From NCBI GenBank assembly GCA_022113835.1, contig JAILWY010000001.1, positions 9,672,001 through 9,736,000 of the forward strand: a DNA stretch of 64,000 nt, read 5' to 3'. This document shows, one piece after another, positions 13,001 through 22,400 of the stretch (position 1 is its first letter; every line of letters starts with the position of its first letter). Under the pieces are notes generated by a model that was not told the origin of the DNA, did no database searches, and saw only the letters and a program-made list of their open reading frames with translations. Both the position numbers and the translations under genes were made by a program. The stretch comes from Atopsyche davidsoni (Eukaryota; Arthropoda; Insecta; Trichoptera; Hydrobiosidae).

Positions 13001-16000
13001 CTGCTGCTATAAACCAGACTGGCTCGGTCAGGGTGTCCGCAATGGGAACATCCGTTACGAAGAATTTCAGCCAAGCCTTTCCAAAGGAACCAAAAACAAA
13101 CCAACGCTGCTCAAGTAATCGCTTATCGTCTTATTAACTAAGCTAGTTATAGTACTTTTCTTTTCCTAGCATATATATATTTATGTATCTAGCTTCTAAA
13201 AATTAAATTACTGATTTCAATTCATGTTATATAATGTTAAAAATATTATTAAAAAATATAGTTTTTATTTAATTAAAACTAATTTATTGTTTCTGTTTTG
13301 GTTTAGGAGTTTCGTGCGTGTCGTGAATTGGAATTGTTAATTCTTTCAATCATATTGTTTGCTTATTATAACAATACAATATTGTAAATAATAAATTTAT
13401 TATTTTTATATTTGGTAAAGTAGTTTGTACATTGCATATTTATTCACTTTTGAAATAGATACCTACCGTATTTTAAGCTATCACTGTACTATAATTAAAT
13501 TTATTAGTGGAAATGAGAGCATTGACAAAAAAGAACTACTAATAGTTGATTTATTTAACAATCATGAGAAAACTAATAAGTCTAAAATATCTGAAGGCAA
13601 CGATATAATACATTTAAACTAAAGATGTAATTTACATTTTAAAATGTTAAAACTTACTATATATTTATGCTAAGGATAGTAATTAAAGTGACTCCTTACC
13701 TGAGTAGATGTCACAGAAGGGACTGTGGGCGTATAAGCAGGGGGAGATTTCATAAACGGTCCCTTATACCGAGAACTAAACCTGTGACCTCGTTTAGCAG
13801 CTCCGCCTGGTGCCTGAAAAGAAATGATATTATGATAAATATGTATATAGATTTTAGAAGTCGTTGCTACTCAATATTTTTCTGACGTCTTGGGACTGAA
13901 AAGACAAAAAACATTAAGGAAAAATATATATATATTTTATATTTACAATTGCATTCGATAATGTCAAAGACATTGAACGCCATATTATCATAGTGAAATT
14001 TTTAACAGATAAAATCATGTTTTAAAAGACTATTAATCATTAAACTATCAAGATATACATGACAAACCTTTGTTGGAAAACTTGTCTCTTAAATTTAAAT
14101 AGATTATTTTAATAGTTCAAACTCATATAATGTGCTACTAATTTGCTAGACAACAAAATTTAAATAAACTATTTGAAGAATAATTTTGGATATACTTACA
14201 GGAGTTGTTGAGACTGTGACTTTACTAAGGGATATTGAGCTTGCTCTAGATATTGGATTTTCCAGATCATCTTTATCACCCAAGAAATTCTCTCTGACAA
14301 AATCACTCTTTTTCTGTATACTTCTTGGGTTGTATCTAGAAGTCAAGCTATTCAAACCGATAGGCTTTATTGCAACTGTACTTTTCCTAGGATAAACTGT
14401 AGATGATGTGTATCGTGACCGAATATTGTTTCTTTTTGTGGTAGTGCGAATAGTGCTTGTAATACTTGGTTCTGTTCCACTTGTTGCCTCTTCAGGAATA
14501 AGCTCTGCTAGATCTAAATTTCGAGAACTGATTCCCGATTCAGTGCTGTAACTCTCAGTTTCTAAAAGGGTGTTTTGAGTGGTTGGCTTAGTACGAGCAT
14601 ACAAATTCGATCGAAATGCGGAAAATGAAGGCTTGTTTGCTTTTTCTGTTTGTAATTTTTCTTCATTGACAGTTGGTTTCTTCTTCTGGAGACTATAACG
14701 ACTAGAGTTAAATTTATTTTGCCCTGTATATTTAGGGGAATTTAAAATTAATGATTCCGTTATGAATTCTGTAGGCTCTGTGGTTGTTATTGCTTTACTT
14801 TTCTGCAGACGGGCTGCATGCGAAGAATAGATTCCTTTATTTCTTAGACTAACTCGCAGAGGAGGACTGCTATTATTGTCTACTGTTGCTTCAGCTTTTT
14901 GGACATCATTTTCATGCTTCAATATTCTTGATCGTTCGGTAGTTGATGTAGTCGTTGAAGTTGTCGTTATTGTTGTTTTTGGGGCTCGAAACTATAATTA
15001 ATTAGCATCGTCATAAATTTAAAATCAGTTTTTAAATAGCAAGTGTTTAATATTTAAATAATAAAATTTATAGGATAAAAAATATTGTCTTACTCTTGAA
15101 TATTTATTTGTCGGTGCGTTTACAGAATTGGAAGATTTCGCTGACTCCAGTTCATATAAACTGAGCACTTTTTGTGATTCTCTGCTGGATAGCGTCTCTT
15201 GAGTAGTAACCCGAGCTGTTTTCTAAATAAATATCAAAATCGTACATTGTAAGAGAACTTTGTGCCACCACAAAGAACAGAGTGCAAGGAAAGACAAACA
15301 GTCAAACTAAAATATTTACAACAGTTAAACTACAAACATAATCAGCGACAGTGAGGAAAACACATTGACCTCATACTTGTACATACAACAATAAAAGTTG
15401 CAGGAATAATGTTTGAAAATAAGTATATATAAAAGATTATGCTTAAAGAGTCACATCATAAAATCACTATGAGCACCAAAGCCTTCAGTATTTAAAAGAT
15501 CATAGCTAGAAAAGAGAATAAGTAACAAAAATAATATTAAACACTGTTTTATAACAAACCTCCATACTTACTGGACTTTTCTTAGCCTGCAAAAGAGATT
15601 TAAAATGCTCTGGATAGTTTTCGTTGTCCAGGTCCTCTATCGATTCGCCACTTCCCGTCGATTTTTTCTCAGCTTTCAAATTGGGTCGAAAATTACCCCT
15701 GGATCTCCCTCGAACTGTTTTACTCTGGCTCGCTTCTGTGCTTTGCTCTGTTCTATCCAACCGCTTTCTAGTGACCCTACCACCTGCTGAAGTGCTCACC
15801 GTTCCTCTCGCATTGGGTAATGAAGCTTCACGGAGATTATTGATGGCTTTTAAATTATCTTCGCTTTTATTTTCTGTATTGAGAATCTCCCCGATCTTAT
15901 CTGAGTCCGAATCGTAACTGATGGAGGATCTTCTGTTTGCGTTTGGAACTACGTCTGGAGCTTTAGATGCATCCAGGGAAGTTAGCGGAGTCCTCGCATT

Positions 16001-16984
16001 TGAACGGTGCCTTGATTTTACGCTGGTGGGTAACATGGTTGACGCAGGACTCGTCAATCTGGAGGGCTGTCGAAATCTAGGTGACGGAGAATCCTTTTTC
16101 GGTTCTCCTTCATTTCTTTCGTACAATGCCTCGGTTTGCATTTGTATGTTTGTTCTTTGTGGGGCTCTACCTCGGCTTCTGGTTCGAGAACTCGGAGTAG
16201 TGGGGATAGTATCAGCTTGCTGGTTTCTCACACTCCCTCGACCTCTAATGGGACTGCGACCTCTGCTGCTAGTTGCCTGGGTCGTTTCTGGTCTTGCCGT
16301 GGTTTGGGCTCTTGCAGTAGTTGTACCGCTATATTGGCTTTCGACATTTTCAGTTGATGGGTTTTGAACCAATTGGTCGGATTCACTGTTCATATCCAAA
16401 TTGAGCACTTCTATCTTAGATTCGTCAATTCCCAGGTTTGTATCGAATGATTCACGCGGCGGGGTGTGCAATAGCCGTCCTCTTCTAGCAGAGGTTTGCG
16501 GGCTGGAATTTTCTATCGATGTTTGTCTATTTCTAGATGTTAAGGTATTTTCTCGGTGTCCCTGTCGATTCACCGAGGGTTCCCTGCCACCTCTGGCATC
16601 CAAAGGGTTTTTGATTTCCTGGTGTACGACATCTGGTCGTTGTCTCGAAGGAAGCACCCTCGGCCTCCTTGCCTCTGAGAAAGCTCCATTGTTGGTAACC
16701 GGAACATAGCTCGTTTCCGAGTTTTGTCTTCTTCCGGTGCCTCTCAGATTTTTCGCACCTCTCGCCGGTGCCGGTTCGACTGGAACTGTGGCTCTCGCTT
16801 TCGCTACATCTGGTACTCTTCTTCGTCCGATTCCGTCCACTCTTCTCGAGTAACTGGTGGGCTGGTTGTCTTCTCTACCCGCTTCCTGGGCCGTTCTCGC
16901 AGCCTCCCAGCTCGATGTGCTTTCATCGTCACTCTCTCTCGCTGTTAGAGAAGAAATACCTCTCGTCCGCGCTGTTCGGGCATT
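3934..16984 (-). CDS. Large mucin-like extracellular protein, 3' eleven exons (N-terminus not found)
   Basis: This is the overall span of a spliced minus-strand gene. Eleven open segments, each bounded by AG acceptors and GT donors, join without a frame change into 2581 codons plus a TGA stop. Residues are numbered here from the first visible exon. The order is an Arg/Ser-rich disordered region (1-471), Ser/Thr-rich linkers (472-816), a huge Ser/Thr mucin exon (817-1717), Thr-Pro arrays and leucine-rich repeats (1718-2426), an Arg/Pro plus Gly-rich segment (2427-2515) and a short Ala/Gln/Gly tail (2516-2581). No membrane span, protease, kinase or other catalytic domain is visible. Such composition is typical of O-glycosylated secreted insect proteins of cuticle or apical matrix. 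A cuticular protein of the chitin-binding (peritrophin-A/CPAP1) type with its domain in missing upstream exons is my leading guess, but it is inference. Papilin, dumpy or an unrelated mucin are alternatives. Exon structure is well supported; function is not. Confidence 0.82.
4782..4904 (-). CDS. Mucin-like gene, penultimate exon (residues 2516-2556)
   Basis: This is a 123-nt phase-0 exon of 41 codons, missed by length-based ORF detection. The acceptor is GTTTATTAG before GTA CCT CTG, and the donor is CAG|GTTCAT, the weakest donor in the model. The peptide begins VPLPPPQVVDSPVDG and continues GQLVTAAINVTRAFSQFL to GAAIQ. It is of normal complexity and looks like the most conserved kind of sequence in the protein: a Pro-rich spacer followed by an Ala-rich amphipathic helix that continues into the last exon. 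It is preceded by an 1161-bp intron. Confidence 0.82.
6066..6332 (-). CDS. Mucin-like gene, Arg/Pro- and Gly-rich exon (residues 2427-2515)
   Basis: The exon is 267 nt, 89 codons. The acceptor is TTGAAATAG before GCA TTG CTG, and the donor is AGG|GTCAGT, phase 0. It reads ALLNQVVVTPKARPRTTRRP, then a Pro-Arg run, then ILDGLSWLWQQWQE, a Trp-containing amphipathic segment, and finally Gly/Ser/Phe-rich sequence ending GNADDTPGNR. GC content is far above the flanks, which fits a constrained coding exon. A frame that reads past the donor stops after five more codons, supporting the splice. Both strands are open here because of the GC content, but only the minus frame joins its neighbours. Confidence 0.87.
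6566..7576 (-). CDS. Mucin-like gene, leucine-rich repeat/Thr exon (residues 2090-2426)
   Basis: The exon is 1011 nt, 337 codons. The acceptor is ATTTTTACAG before CGA CAA TTA, and the donor is GCT|GTAAGT, phase 0. It contains two Thr tracts (near 7395-7480 and 6880-6965) separating three copies of a leucine-rich motif: DDLISFQNDAKLLQTLL, DPSDLKLLQTLL and DDLKQLENDAKFLESLL. Related leucine-rich segments include LANRIIALAVDRNLAELK at the start and ALAKLLG, DAILAALLKE and EEQLRLA at the end. These are not classical LRRs; they look like short amphipathic helices. Lengths of linkers differ, so the repeats arose long ago. No catalytic motif or transmembrane segment is present. Confidence 0.88.
7654..8517 (-). 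CDS. Mucin-like gene, Thr-Pro repeat exon (residues 1802-2089)
   Basis: The exon is 864 nt, 288 codons. The acceptor is TTTTTCTAG before ACA AAA CAA, and the donor is TTG|GTATGT, phase 0. A normal-complexity start (TKQIRTEKPQEG, then VFRWKPISNDILPKD) leads to a Thr tract, then copies of EQPTTTTTTT, then an array of 11-residue units of the type QRRPTTVTTTT with variants QKP, TRKP and NAAP. It ends with SVQDDIAFLTSL, a version of the helical motif repeated in the next exon. Dense Thr beside Pro predicts heavy O-glycosylation; the regularly spaced Arg-Arg pairs add positive charge. The arrays are expected to vary in length between individuals and are error-prone in assemblies. Confidence 0.88.
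7790..8050 (-). repeat. Coding minisatellite, 33-nt unit (about 7-8 copies)
   Basis: On the + strand the recurring block is a GTTGGTCTTCTTTGNGT core followed by a GTNGTNGTNAC-type segment. On the coding strand each unit encodes QRRPTTVTTTT or a variant. Units differ mostly at third codon positions, so the array has diverged under protein-level constraint. It lies entirely inside the Thr-Pro exon. Confidence 0.85.
8055..8205 (-). repeat. Coding Thr-tract minisatellite (EQPTTTTTTT units)
   Basis: About three 30-nt units of GTAGTAGGTTGYTCNGTNG character lie next to a longer pure Thr tract. On the coding strand they give EQP followed by seven Thr. The mix of ACA, ACT and ACC codons means it is not a simple trinucleotide expansion. 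It adjoins the 33-nt array. Confidence 0.8.
8672..8923 (-). CDS. Mucin-like gene, sixth visible exon (residues 1718-1801)
   Basis: The exon is 252 nt, 84 codons, phase 0 at both ends. The acceptor is TTTTCAG before GAT GGT TTT, and the donor is GAC|GTAAGT. It begins DGFEKNDQDPKTNTQNLS and contains a likely amphipathic helix (LPKVEEILLSSLAAATKEE) followed by a Ser/Thr linker and a hydrophobic-acidic end (RYLTLDIDPD). The helix recalls the leucine-rich repeats two exons further on, suggesting the protein alternates short helices with glycosylated spacers. Confidence 0.83.
9391..12093 (-). CDS. Mucin-like gene, giant Ser/Thr-rich exon (residues 817-1717)
   Basis: The exon is about 2703 nt and 901 codons without a stop. 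Composition is dominated by Ser, Thr, Glu, Asp, Ile and Val, the profile of an acidic O-glycosylated mucin. Recurrent short words include ESTT, SSTT, TTIID and SITS. A more ordered island (WAKLLRDINALIIQNDIE, near 10600-10665) looks helical. Toward the end two related blocks, FIYGVLPNNTVVRK and FIIFGFLPNNTIIRK, form a short tandem duplication (near 9660-9780) with possible N-glycosylation at NNT. Borders carry some doubt. The acceptor may be at 12093 (ATAAAG before GCA CAA GCT) or at 12069 (TTACAG before GAT ATA GAG). The donor may be ATG|GTACTT at 9391 or GCT|GTAAAT at 9412. All choices keep phase 0 and change only 7-8 codons. No cysteine-rich domain is present. Confidence 0.85.
12906..13130 (-). 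other. Coding-like island in the intron after residue 816; possible alternative terminal exon or repeat fragment
   Basis: This GC-richer island sits inside a 1.6-kb intron. On the minus strand a 74-codon frame without Met is open from a TAA to a TAG. It includes the segments RWFVFGSFGKAWLKFF, DVPIADTLTEPVWFIAADG and HHQIIRSSHPTTDYG, which read like real protein. A CAG at about 13113 would allow phase-0 splicing from the exon at 13813-13700, but its pyrimidine tract is poor. The plus strand is also open across most of the island (12921-13118), so a transposon-derived fragment is equally possible. A 12-bp core recurs near 43815. Confidence 0.3.
13700..13813 (-). CDS. Mucin-like gene, fourth visible exon (residues 779-816)
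   Basis: This is a 114-nt phase-0 exon of 38 codons, too short to stand out as an open frame but well bounded. The acceptor is CTTTTCAG before GCA CCA GGC, and the donor is CAG|GTAAGG. The peptide starts APGGAAKRGHRFSSRYKG and ends SVTSTQ. The basic-aromatic core (RGHRFSSRYKGPF) resembles blocks in the preceding exon. A 1.6-kb intron follows and contains the coding-like island at 12906-13130, which could be an alternative terminal exon of this transcript. Confidence 0.82.
14200..14991 (-). CDS. Mucin-like gene, third visible exon: Ser/Thr/Arg-rich (residues 515-778)
   Basis: The exon is 792 nt, 264 codons. The acceptor is AATTATAG before TTT CGA GCC, and the donor is CCT|GTAAGT, both phase 0. 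It opens with a short Thr run (KTTITTTSTTTSTTERS) and continues with alternating basic and Ser/Thr-rich sequence. Short related blocks of the type RYSLQKKK, NLYARTKPT, RSRYTSSTVYPRKS and SRYNPRSIQKKS suggest a degenerate repeat with aromatic-Arg and Pro-Arg contacts. There are no cysteines. The style is intermediate between the basic exon upstream and the mucin exon downstream. Predicted disordered and extracellular by context only. Confidence 0.85.
15094..15222 (-). CDS. Mucin-like gene, second visible exon (residues 472-514)
   Basis: This is a small 129-nt phase-0 exon, without a Met codon in frame. The acceptor is TATTTAG before AAA ACA GCT, and the donor is AGA|GTAAGA. The 43 residues begin KTARVTTQETLSSRESQK and include LSLYELESAKSSNS, a short possible helix, then a polar stretch ending NKYSR. 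It is separated by a 349-bp intron from the Arg/Ser-rich exon and a 102-bp intron from the next exon. Because its length is a multiple of three and both borders are phase 0, skipping it would leave the frame intact. Confidence 0.8.
15572..16984 (-). CDS. Mucin-like gene, first visible exon: Arg/Ser-rich disordered segment (residues 1-471)
   Basis: The acceptor is a strong pyrimidine run ending TTTTCAG before AAT GCC CGA, and the donor is CCA|GTAAGT. The exon is 1413 nt, exactly 471 codons in phase 0. The translation is basic and polar, full of Arg, Ser, Thr, Asn and Gln, with Arg-Gly and Arg-Ser clusters such as RGRSPIRGRGSVRNQ and SRTRSRGRAPQRT. Several dibasic or tetrabasic sites could be cut by furin-type proteases. 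There are no cysteines before the donor and no hydrophobic segment, so this is not the signal-peptide exon; the gene must start further upstream. GC content is visibly higher than in the introns around it. It differs in character from the Thr-rich exons that follow. Nuclear or RNA-binding RS proteins have similar composition, but the shared frame with downstream mucin exons argues for one extracellular protein. Confidence 0.85.
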
Positions 16985-19900
16985 CTGAAAAAAAAACATA
17001 CAATTATATTTCATATAACATCAAATCATTTTTAGCTTGTACAACAAACAATATTGAAGTAAACTAAAGTTTTTTCAGTCAAAAACTTACATTTTATTAA
17101 TCACAAGAAGTAACACCAGGGAAAAACATCAATAAGTATTTTATTTTTTAACTTAACTTAAAACAAACAAAATAAAATTATTTTATACGTTTTCCTACAG
17201 TGACAATATAAAAAAATGTTCATTCAATGTAAATGCTGAGCACAATATCTTATCATTATTTAAATTGAATGTTTTTGTATGTTGACTCAGAGGTATATTT
17301 TAGAAGGTGGAATTTAATATCATAATGTCGAAAATGCATTTGACGCATGAATGCCTCTAAAGTGTTAAAGATTGCACAAAACTAACAAAATTATAACCAC
17401 ATAAAATACATGTTAAACTCTTATATTGAAGACAAAATATTTATTGTTTTAAAACTAAGAGAAAAATACCAAATCAAAAATTAAAACGTTATAAAAACAT
17501 CTTTTAAAAAGAAGCCGCGTCATGACATAGCTATGAATTTGCATTTTTTAGAAGTAAGCGATCCAGTTTTCCATTTCAGAGCTTAATTTAAAATACATAA
17601 ATATCTAAGCCAACAATGCCTTAACTTGACTCTATTGAAAATTTTGAGATAAAAAGATTTTATTTAGGTATATGTTGCTAAGCAATAATAAAACGACCTT
17701 GCACGACGCTCAATTTTTTTTAGCTGCATTCAATACAATGTGTTGAAATTTATGATATGTATTGTTACTTATAAAATAAAACTAAAATGATAAAGCCATA
17801 AAGTATATGCGTAAAAAAAACAATTATCTTATATTAGAGCTATGATCGCACAAAAACTAAAAAGGAGTTTATCGACAATTCAAGGACTTGAGGTGGACGT
17901 AGTGTACCATGCCAAAACTTAAAGTAAAAAATGCAATACCGGATCGTTTCATTACATCAATTAAAATATTTTAATAATATTTTCGCAAAAAAATATAAGC
18001 GTAAAGACGATTTCTTAAATATATATCAATGGTGTGAATGTTATTATTATTAACAGTAGTGAATAACAATTTCACATAATACCTCTAAAGTCAAGTACAC
18101 TGTTTAGTGTGACTAAGAGATTGAATGGTTGTTTATTTACTAATATTAATAAAACACAAAAAAATACGTAAACTCAAAAATATATACATAATTTCTTATG
18201 GTAATAATCTCATGTCATAATATCTAGATGAATATGTCTAATTGTTTTAAAGAAGTAATTAGCAATCAATAAATTAAAGGGTCCATATAATGTTATTTTA
18301 TTAGCTTTTATTCACCAAAGTCAACAAAAAGTATTGAAACAAGTTTGCAAGAAGGTATTTGGATTTGAACTATAATCAATAAAAAAAGTTAGACACTACA
18401 TAAATTCGTCCCTTTTTTATTAAAAGACATTTGCTAATTATACTTCAGTATTCACCTGAATACTTAAAAACTTGTTTTTTTATTCAAATAATTGATCACA
18501 TTCAATTTATCATCAAAAATAATTAAACAATGATAACTACTGTTGATAAAATCTGAAACCATCAAAGTTTAATCGTGAAATTAGATGAAGTAATTGAGTT
18601 AAATCATTTTCTATTTTTTATTTAACTAGATAAGAACTTATTTTTTTAACATCAAATTAAGCTTCATACATCGTTTCATAAGTATACTATATTTGTATAT
18701 AACGTTCTCCATTAGATTACAGTTTGTGTGTTTAGTAACAAAATCACCTCTCACGCTCCATCGAAAGTTTAAAAAAACAATGTTACCAACAATATCGAGC
18801 ATAATCTGTCCGAACATTCACATTGCGTTACGTCTACCTGCCCCGGGGCTGTATAATATACCTGCATTTATTTCTGTCAAATTATTATCACGATTATCTT
18901 GTACCAGACACTCGGGCCGGCCGGGCTCGCGAATCTTATCGCGCTTACCGGATTATTGATTTTTATTGATTAAAATTAACTAAAGTAGTACGAAATCTAA
19001 TATTTAGATCACCAATCAAATCTTTTATGAGAGAAAATTATTCATTATATATACTCAAAGGCGTATTTTATAGTTTAAAAGTTCTTAAAGCACGGCATGA
19101 GTTATTATTTTTTACTGCTCTGCTACATCAATTATAAAGAAAACTTTATCTTTAAAATCTTTATAAACTAATTTTAATATTTTATAAATATTTAAAAACA
19201 ATATATTTTTTTATATATTTATTCCATTTAGCTCATTGTATAAATAAACTAATACCCCAGCATTGGTGCCATGTGTGGAATATAGGTATTTTTGTAATAT
19301 TTGGTAGAAACAATGCAAAAAAAATAGATTTTCTAACAGCCACGAAAACCTGTGCAACCTTCACCCCTTTAACATTATTTTATAATCATTAAATTCATAT
19401 CGTGCCTGAAAATGTACAAATGTTAAAAAAAATGTGCTGATAGATAATATAATATATTCGACCGTCACGAAAAAAAAAAAACAACAACAGCAGTAACAAT
19501 AGTATTAGGATTTTATCGAGGAACTGAGCCATTATTAAAAAAATGCTCTAATTTATTAACGTGTTCGTATTTTATTCAGATTACAAACGCGGTACTCAGT
19601 ATTAAAAGGTGGAGAAATACTGCAGGACAGTGTACAAAGTGAACAAAAAGTGCGCAAGTACACTCGGCAGCGGCGACTGGACGCCGGGCCGACTTTCGAC
19701 TGGCCACCACTTCTCCTTCGTGCTCCATATACTTCTGTATTATCCGTGCCAGTCATTCCTCAACCACTCGATGCCAGTTACTGGCATTGCGGATGGCGAT
19801 CGTCGTGTAGTTTATGGCGATGCCATCTAAATTTTATGTCACGAAATGCCACTTTTTCAAATAGAAGTGACAGTGAAATAAAAAAGAAATGTTTCCGTTT

Positions 19901-22400
19901 ACAGCATTGTCTGTGGTTCACGGGTTTGATTTTATTATATATTATATACGTACATCATAATAAAACGTTGTGAAGTGAAGCCAATGTATAATAAAACATT
20001 TAATCGATTGTAGACTCTTTATAGCATAAAATAGATTACTGGGTACTTGGTTCTTATGAAGTTCAACTTTTAAAGTTTCAAAATGCTAACGACAAAATGA
20101 AAATACAAAGTAGATTTTATTTATAACTTTTTTTCTGTAAAGCATTAAAAAGGCGTCGATTATAAAATTAAAAACCTTTCACGATTTTATATGAGCACGT
20201 GCTTTTTTTTGGTTTTTTCACTAATTGCATTTTATCGATAAATTGAATTTTTGTGATTAATTTAATTTAATAAACTAAAAAAACTTCAGAGTATTTTTAT
20301 GTTTCTTAGTAGAATTGAAATATATTATTTATTGCCAAATAATTATTTATTAGTTTATTTTTATAATAAATAATGTAAGCATTTGAGTATTACTGGACAA
20401 TAAGATTAAAATAAATTCACTTTATTGGGTCAGCTGTTAAATGGCCTCGGGATATTTCCGGATACAGGACCGAACTCGACATTCAATGTCAAATTATTTT
20501 TTATTGTTATTAATTTAATTAGCATCAGAAATATCTTATATAAGTAACTTGTTATTGCACATTTTTAATTTTATTTTTTTAACCTACAAATAAATAAAAT
20601 ATATTCGGGTTTCTTTTTCACCGTGCGTTCAAGTATCCCCCTACATTTTTTTCAAATGTATGCGTAAGAAATTCATTTATGCAATGCACGCACTATAATA
20701 TTTTTTTTTTTATTACACGTTATATCCCAATACTACTCTTACAATTCTATTTGACTTTGTCCAGTGTCATACCTTGTATAGAAATCCATTTTAATCTCTA
20801 CCAAATGCTACTACTACTTACTTATGTAACTATAAAATATGTTGCAATATTTATTGTGATAACAGAAAAATATTTTAAATGTTAACATGTGCAGGTTGTT
20901 TTCAAATTTTCTTTGATCATGCTTATGTTGTTTATTGGTATAAACAACAAAAAAAACCACTCAAACCATATTACTGACGCAAACTTAGTGGGTAACTGCA
21001 ATAGACTTCCCTTAGACTACTTTATTGTAAATTGGAGACTGGGCCTTCATCTTGGCCATCTTAATGCCCCAAACACCTTATTGTTATATTTGAGGGACTT
21101 TAAATTGAACATTCGATTCGTTTTGAATCGAAATTCAATATTTTTGACAGAGAGTACTTGGTGGAATTCCATTTTAATATTTTTGAATAAAATACTTGAG
21201 TGATTTGTTCGACTCATGAAGATGTGATCACCTCGTACACTAATATAAAATGATATCAATCCCTTACTCTTCGAAGAGGTCCTGCGGAGATATGATAACA
21301 CTAGATCAGAACTTAATGGGCTTTTCATTACAACTATGAGAAGATTGTCTATTTTGCAGTCTCAATATATCACCTAACCATTTTTTCAGGCGTGTTAAAG
21401 TTTTAACAACATTAAATGTATGTTGGATTATTTTTCTTCTTCCTTCATAGTTCTCAATAAAGTTTATCGCACCATTCTATTTATTTTACGAGTGTAACAC
21501 ATTATGCCGATATTCTATCGTTTTTTTTTTATTAAATAAATGATAAAATGTTTGTTTGTTTCGTTTATAAATAGCGCTGACTTCGCATTGTTGATTATTC
21601 GTGACCGATATTAAATTCGCTTTCATGAAAATATACGCCCTATGGGAACAGCTGCAAGATGCACTTCGTATTTTATATCACATCGCTTGTATTACTATTT
21701 ATGTTACGTTACAGTAATTCATAAATAATGGCTTATGTTATAATAGAGATTTTGTATTGCCACCCCAGTCTGCACAGAATTGCTCAAGATCTAGCACTTG
21801 GGCGTGGTTTGTGTCCATAGACTGCCCCTTGCCTGTAGCGGCCTTAGCGAGGTCAAGGCTTTCGCGCTAAACTGAAAGTACGCACTGAACGCGGGCAAAT
21901 AATTTAAAACTTGTGAGTTGCAATACTTTGAATGGTTTTTAATAACACATTGTATTTTATACTTTCAAATGTGATAATTACGTCTGATAGCTAATTGTAT
22001 TGTTGCCGGCCAGATGCAACAATCAGCGAGACTTTTAACCTTTTAATACCACATACGATATTGAGCTTTTTCTTGACTACGACCTATTGCAGCCGCATTT
22101 TAAGTGGATTTATATATAAAAAATTGTACTTAAAAATATACAAAAAAATGTACTTAAAATAAAAAAACCTTGATTTCAAATAATGTTTCTTTTCCTCTTA
22201 AAATATAAAAGACTAACTTTAAATATATTATATCAATTTTTTATATTGAAATAACCACATTATCATCACATCAATCACATTTTTTCGTCTCTCTGAGATC
22301 ATTAAATATAACGGTATAAAATAAAATCAGAACAGAACAAATATTTGTTATTGGTACTTTTCAATAATTTCATTACTAATATAAAAACTACTTCTGTTAT
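16985..22400. other. AT-rich sequence upstream of the first visible mucin exon
   Basis: No exon with convincing borders was found on the minus strand, although the gene must continue upstream. Short GC-richer islands lie at about 18.80-18.96 and 19.65-19.82 kb. Otherwise the region is AT-rich and featureless; it could be a long 5' intron. Confidence 0.55.
18799..18958. promoter_or_regulatory. GC-richer island with clustered GATA motifs
   Basis: Within 160 bp there are TTATCA (18885-18890), TTATCT (18894-18899) and CTTATC (18935-18940), i.e. three GATA-factor cores. The last is framed by CGCGA and TCGCG. The island also has CCCCGGGG and CCGGCCGGGC words in an AT-rich desert. This looks like a compact enhancer or promoter; assignment is inference from motif density only. 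Confidence 0.3.

Noticed and set aside
15605..17067. Plus-strand open frames over the Arg/Ser exon (up to 148 codons)
   Set aside because: Antisense to the 471-codon minus exon and without splice or start context.
17086..17130. Possible signal-peptide exon (FSLVLLLVINK before a GTAAGT)
   Set aside because: An in-frame TGA lies directly upstream and there is no ATG in the hydrophobic frame.
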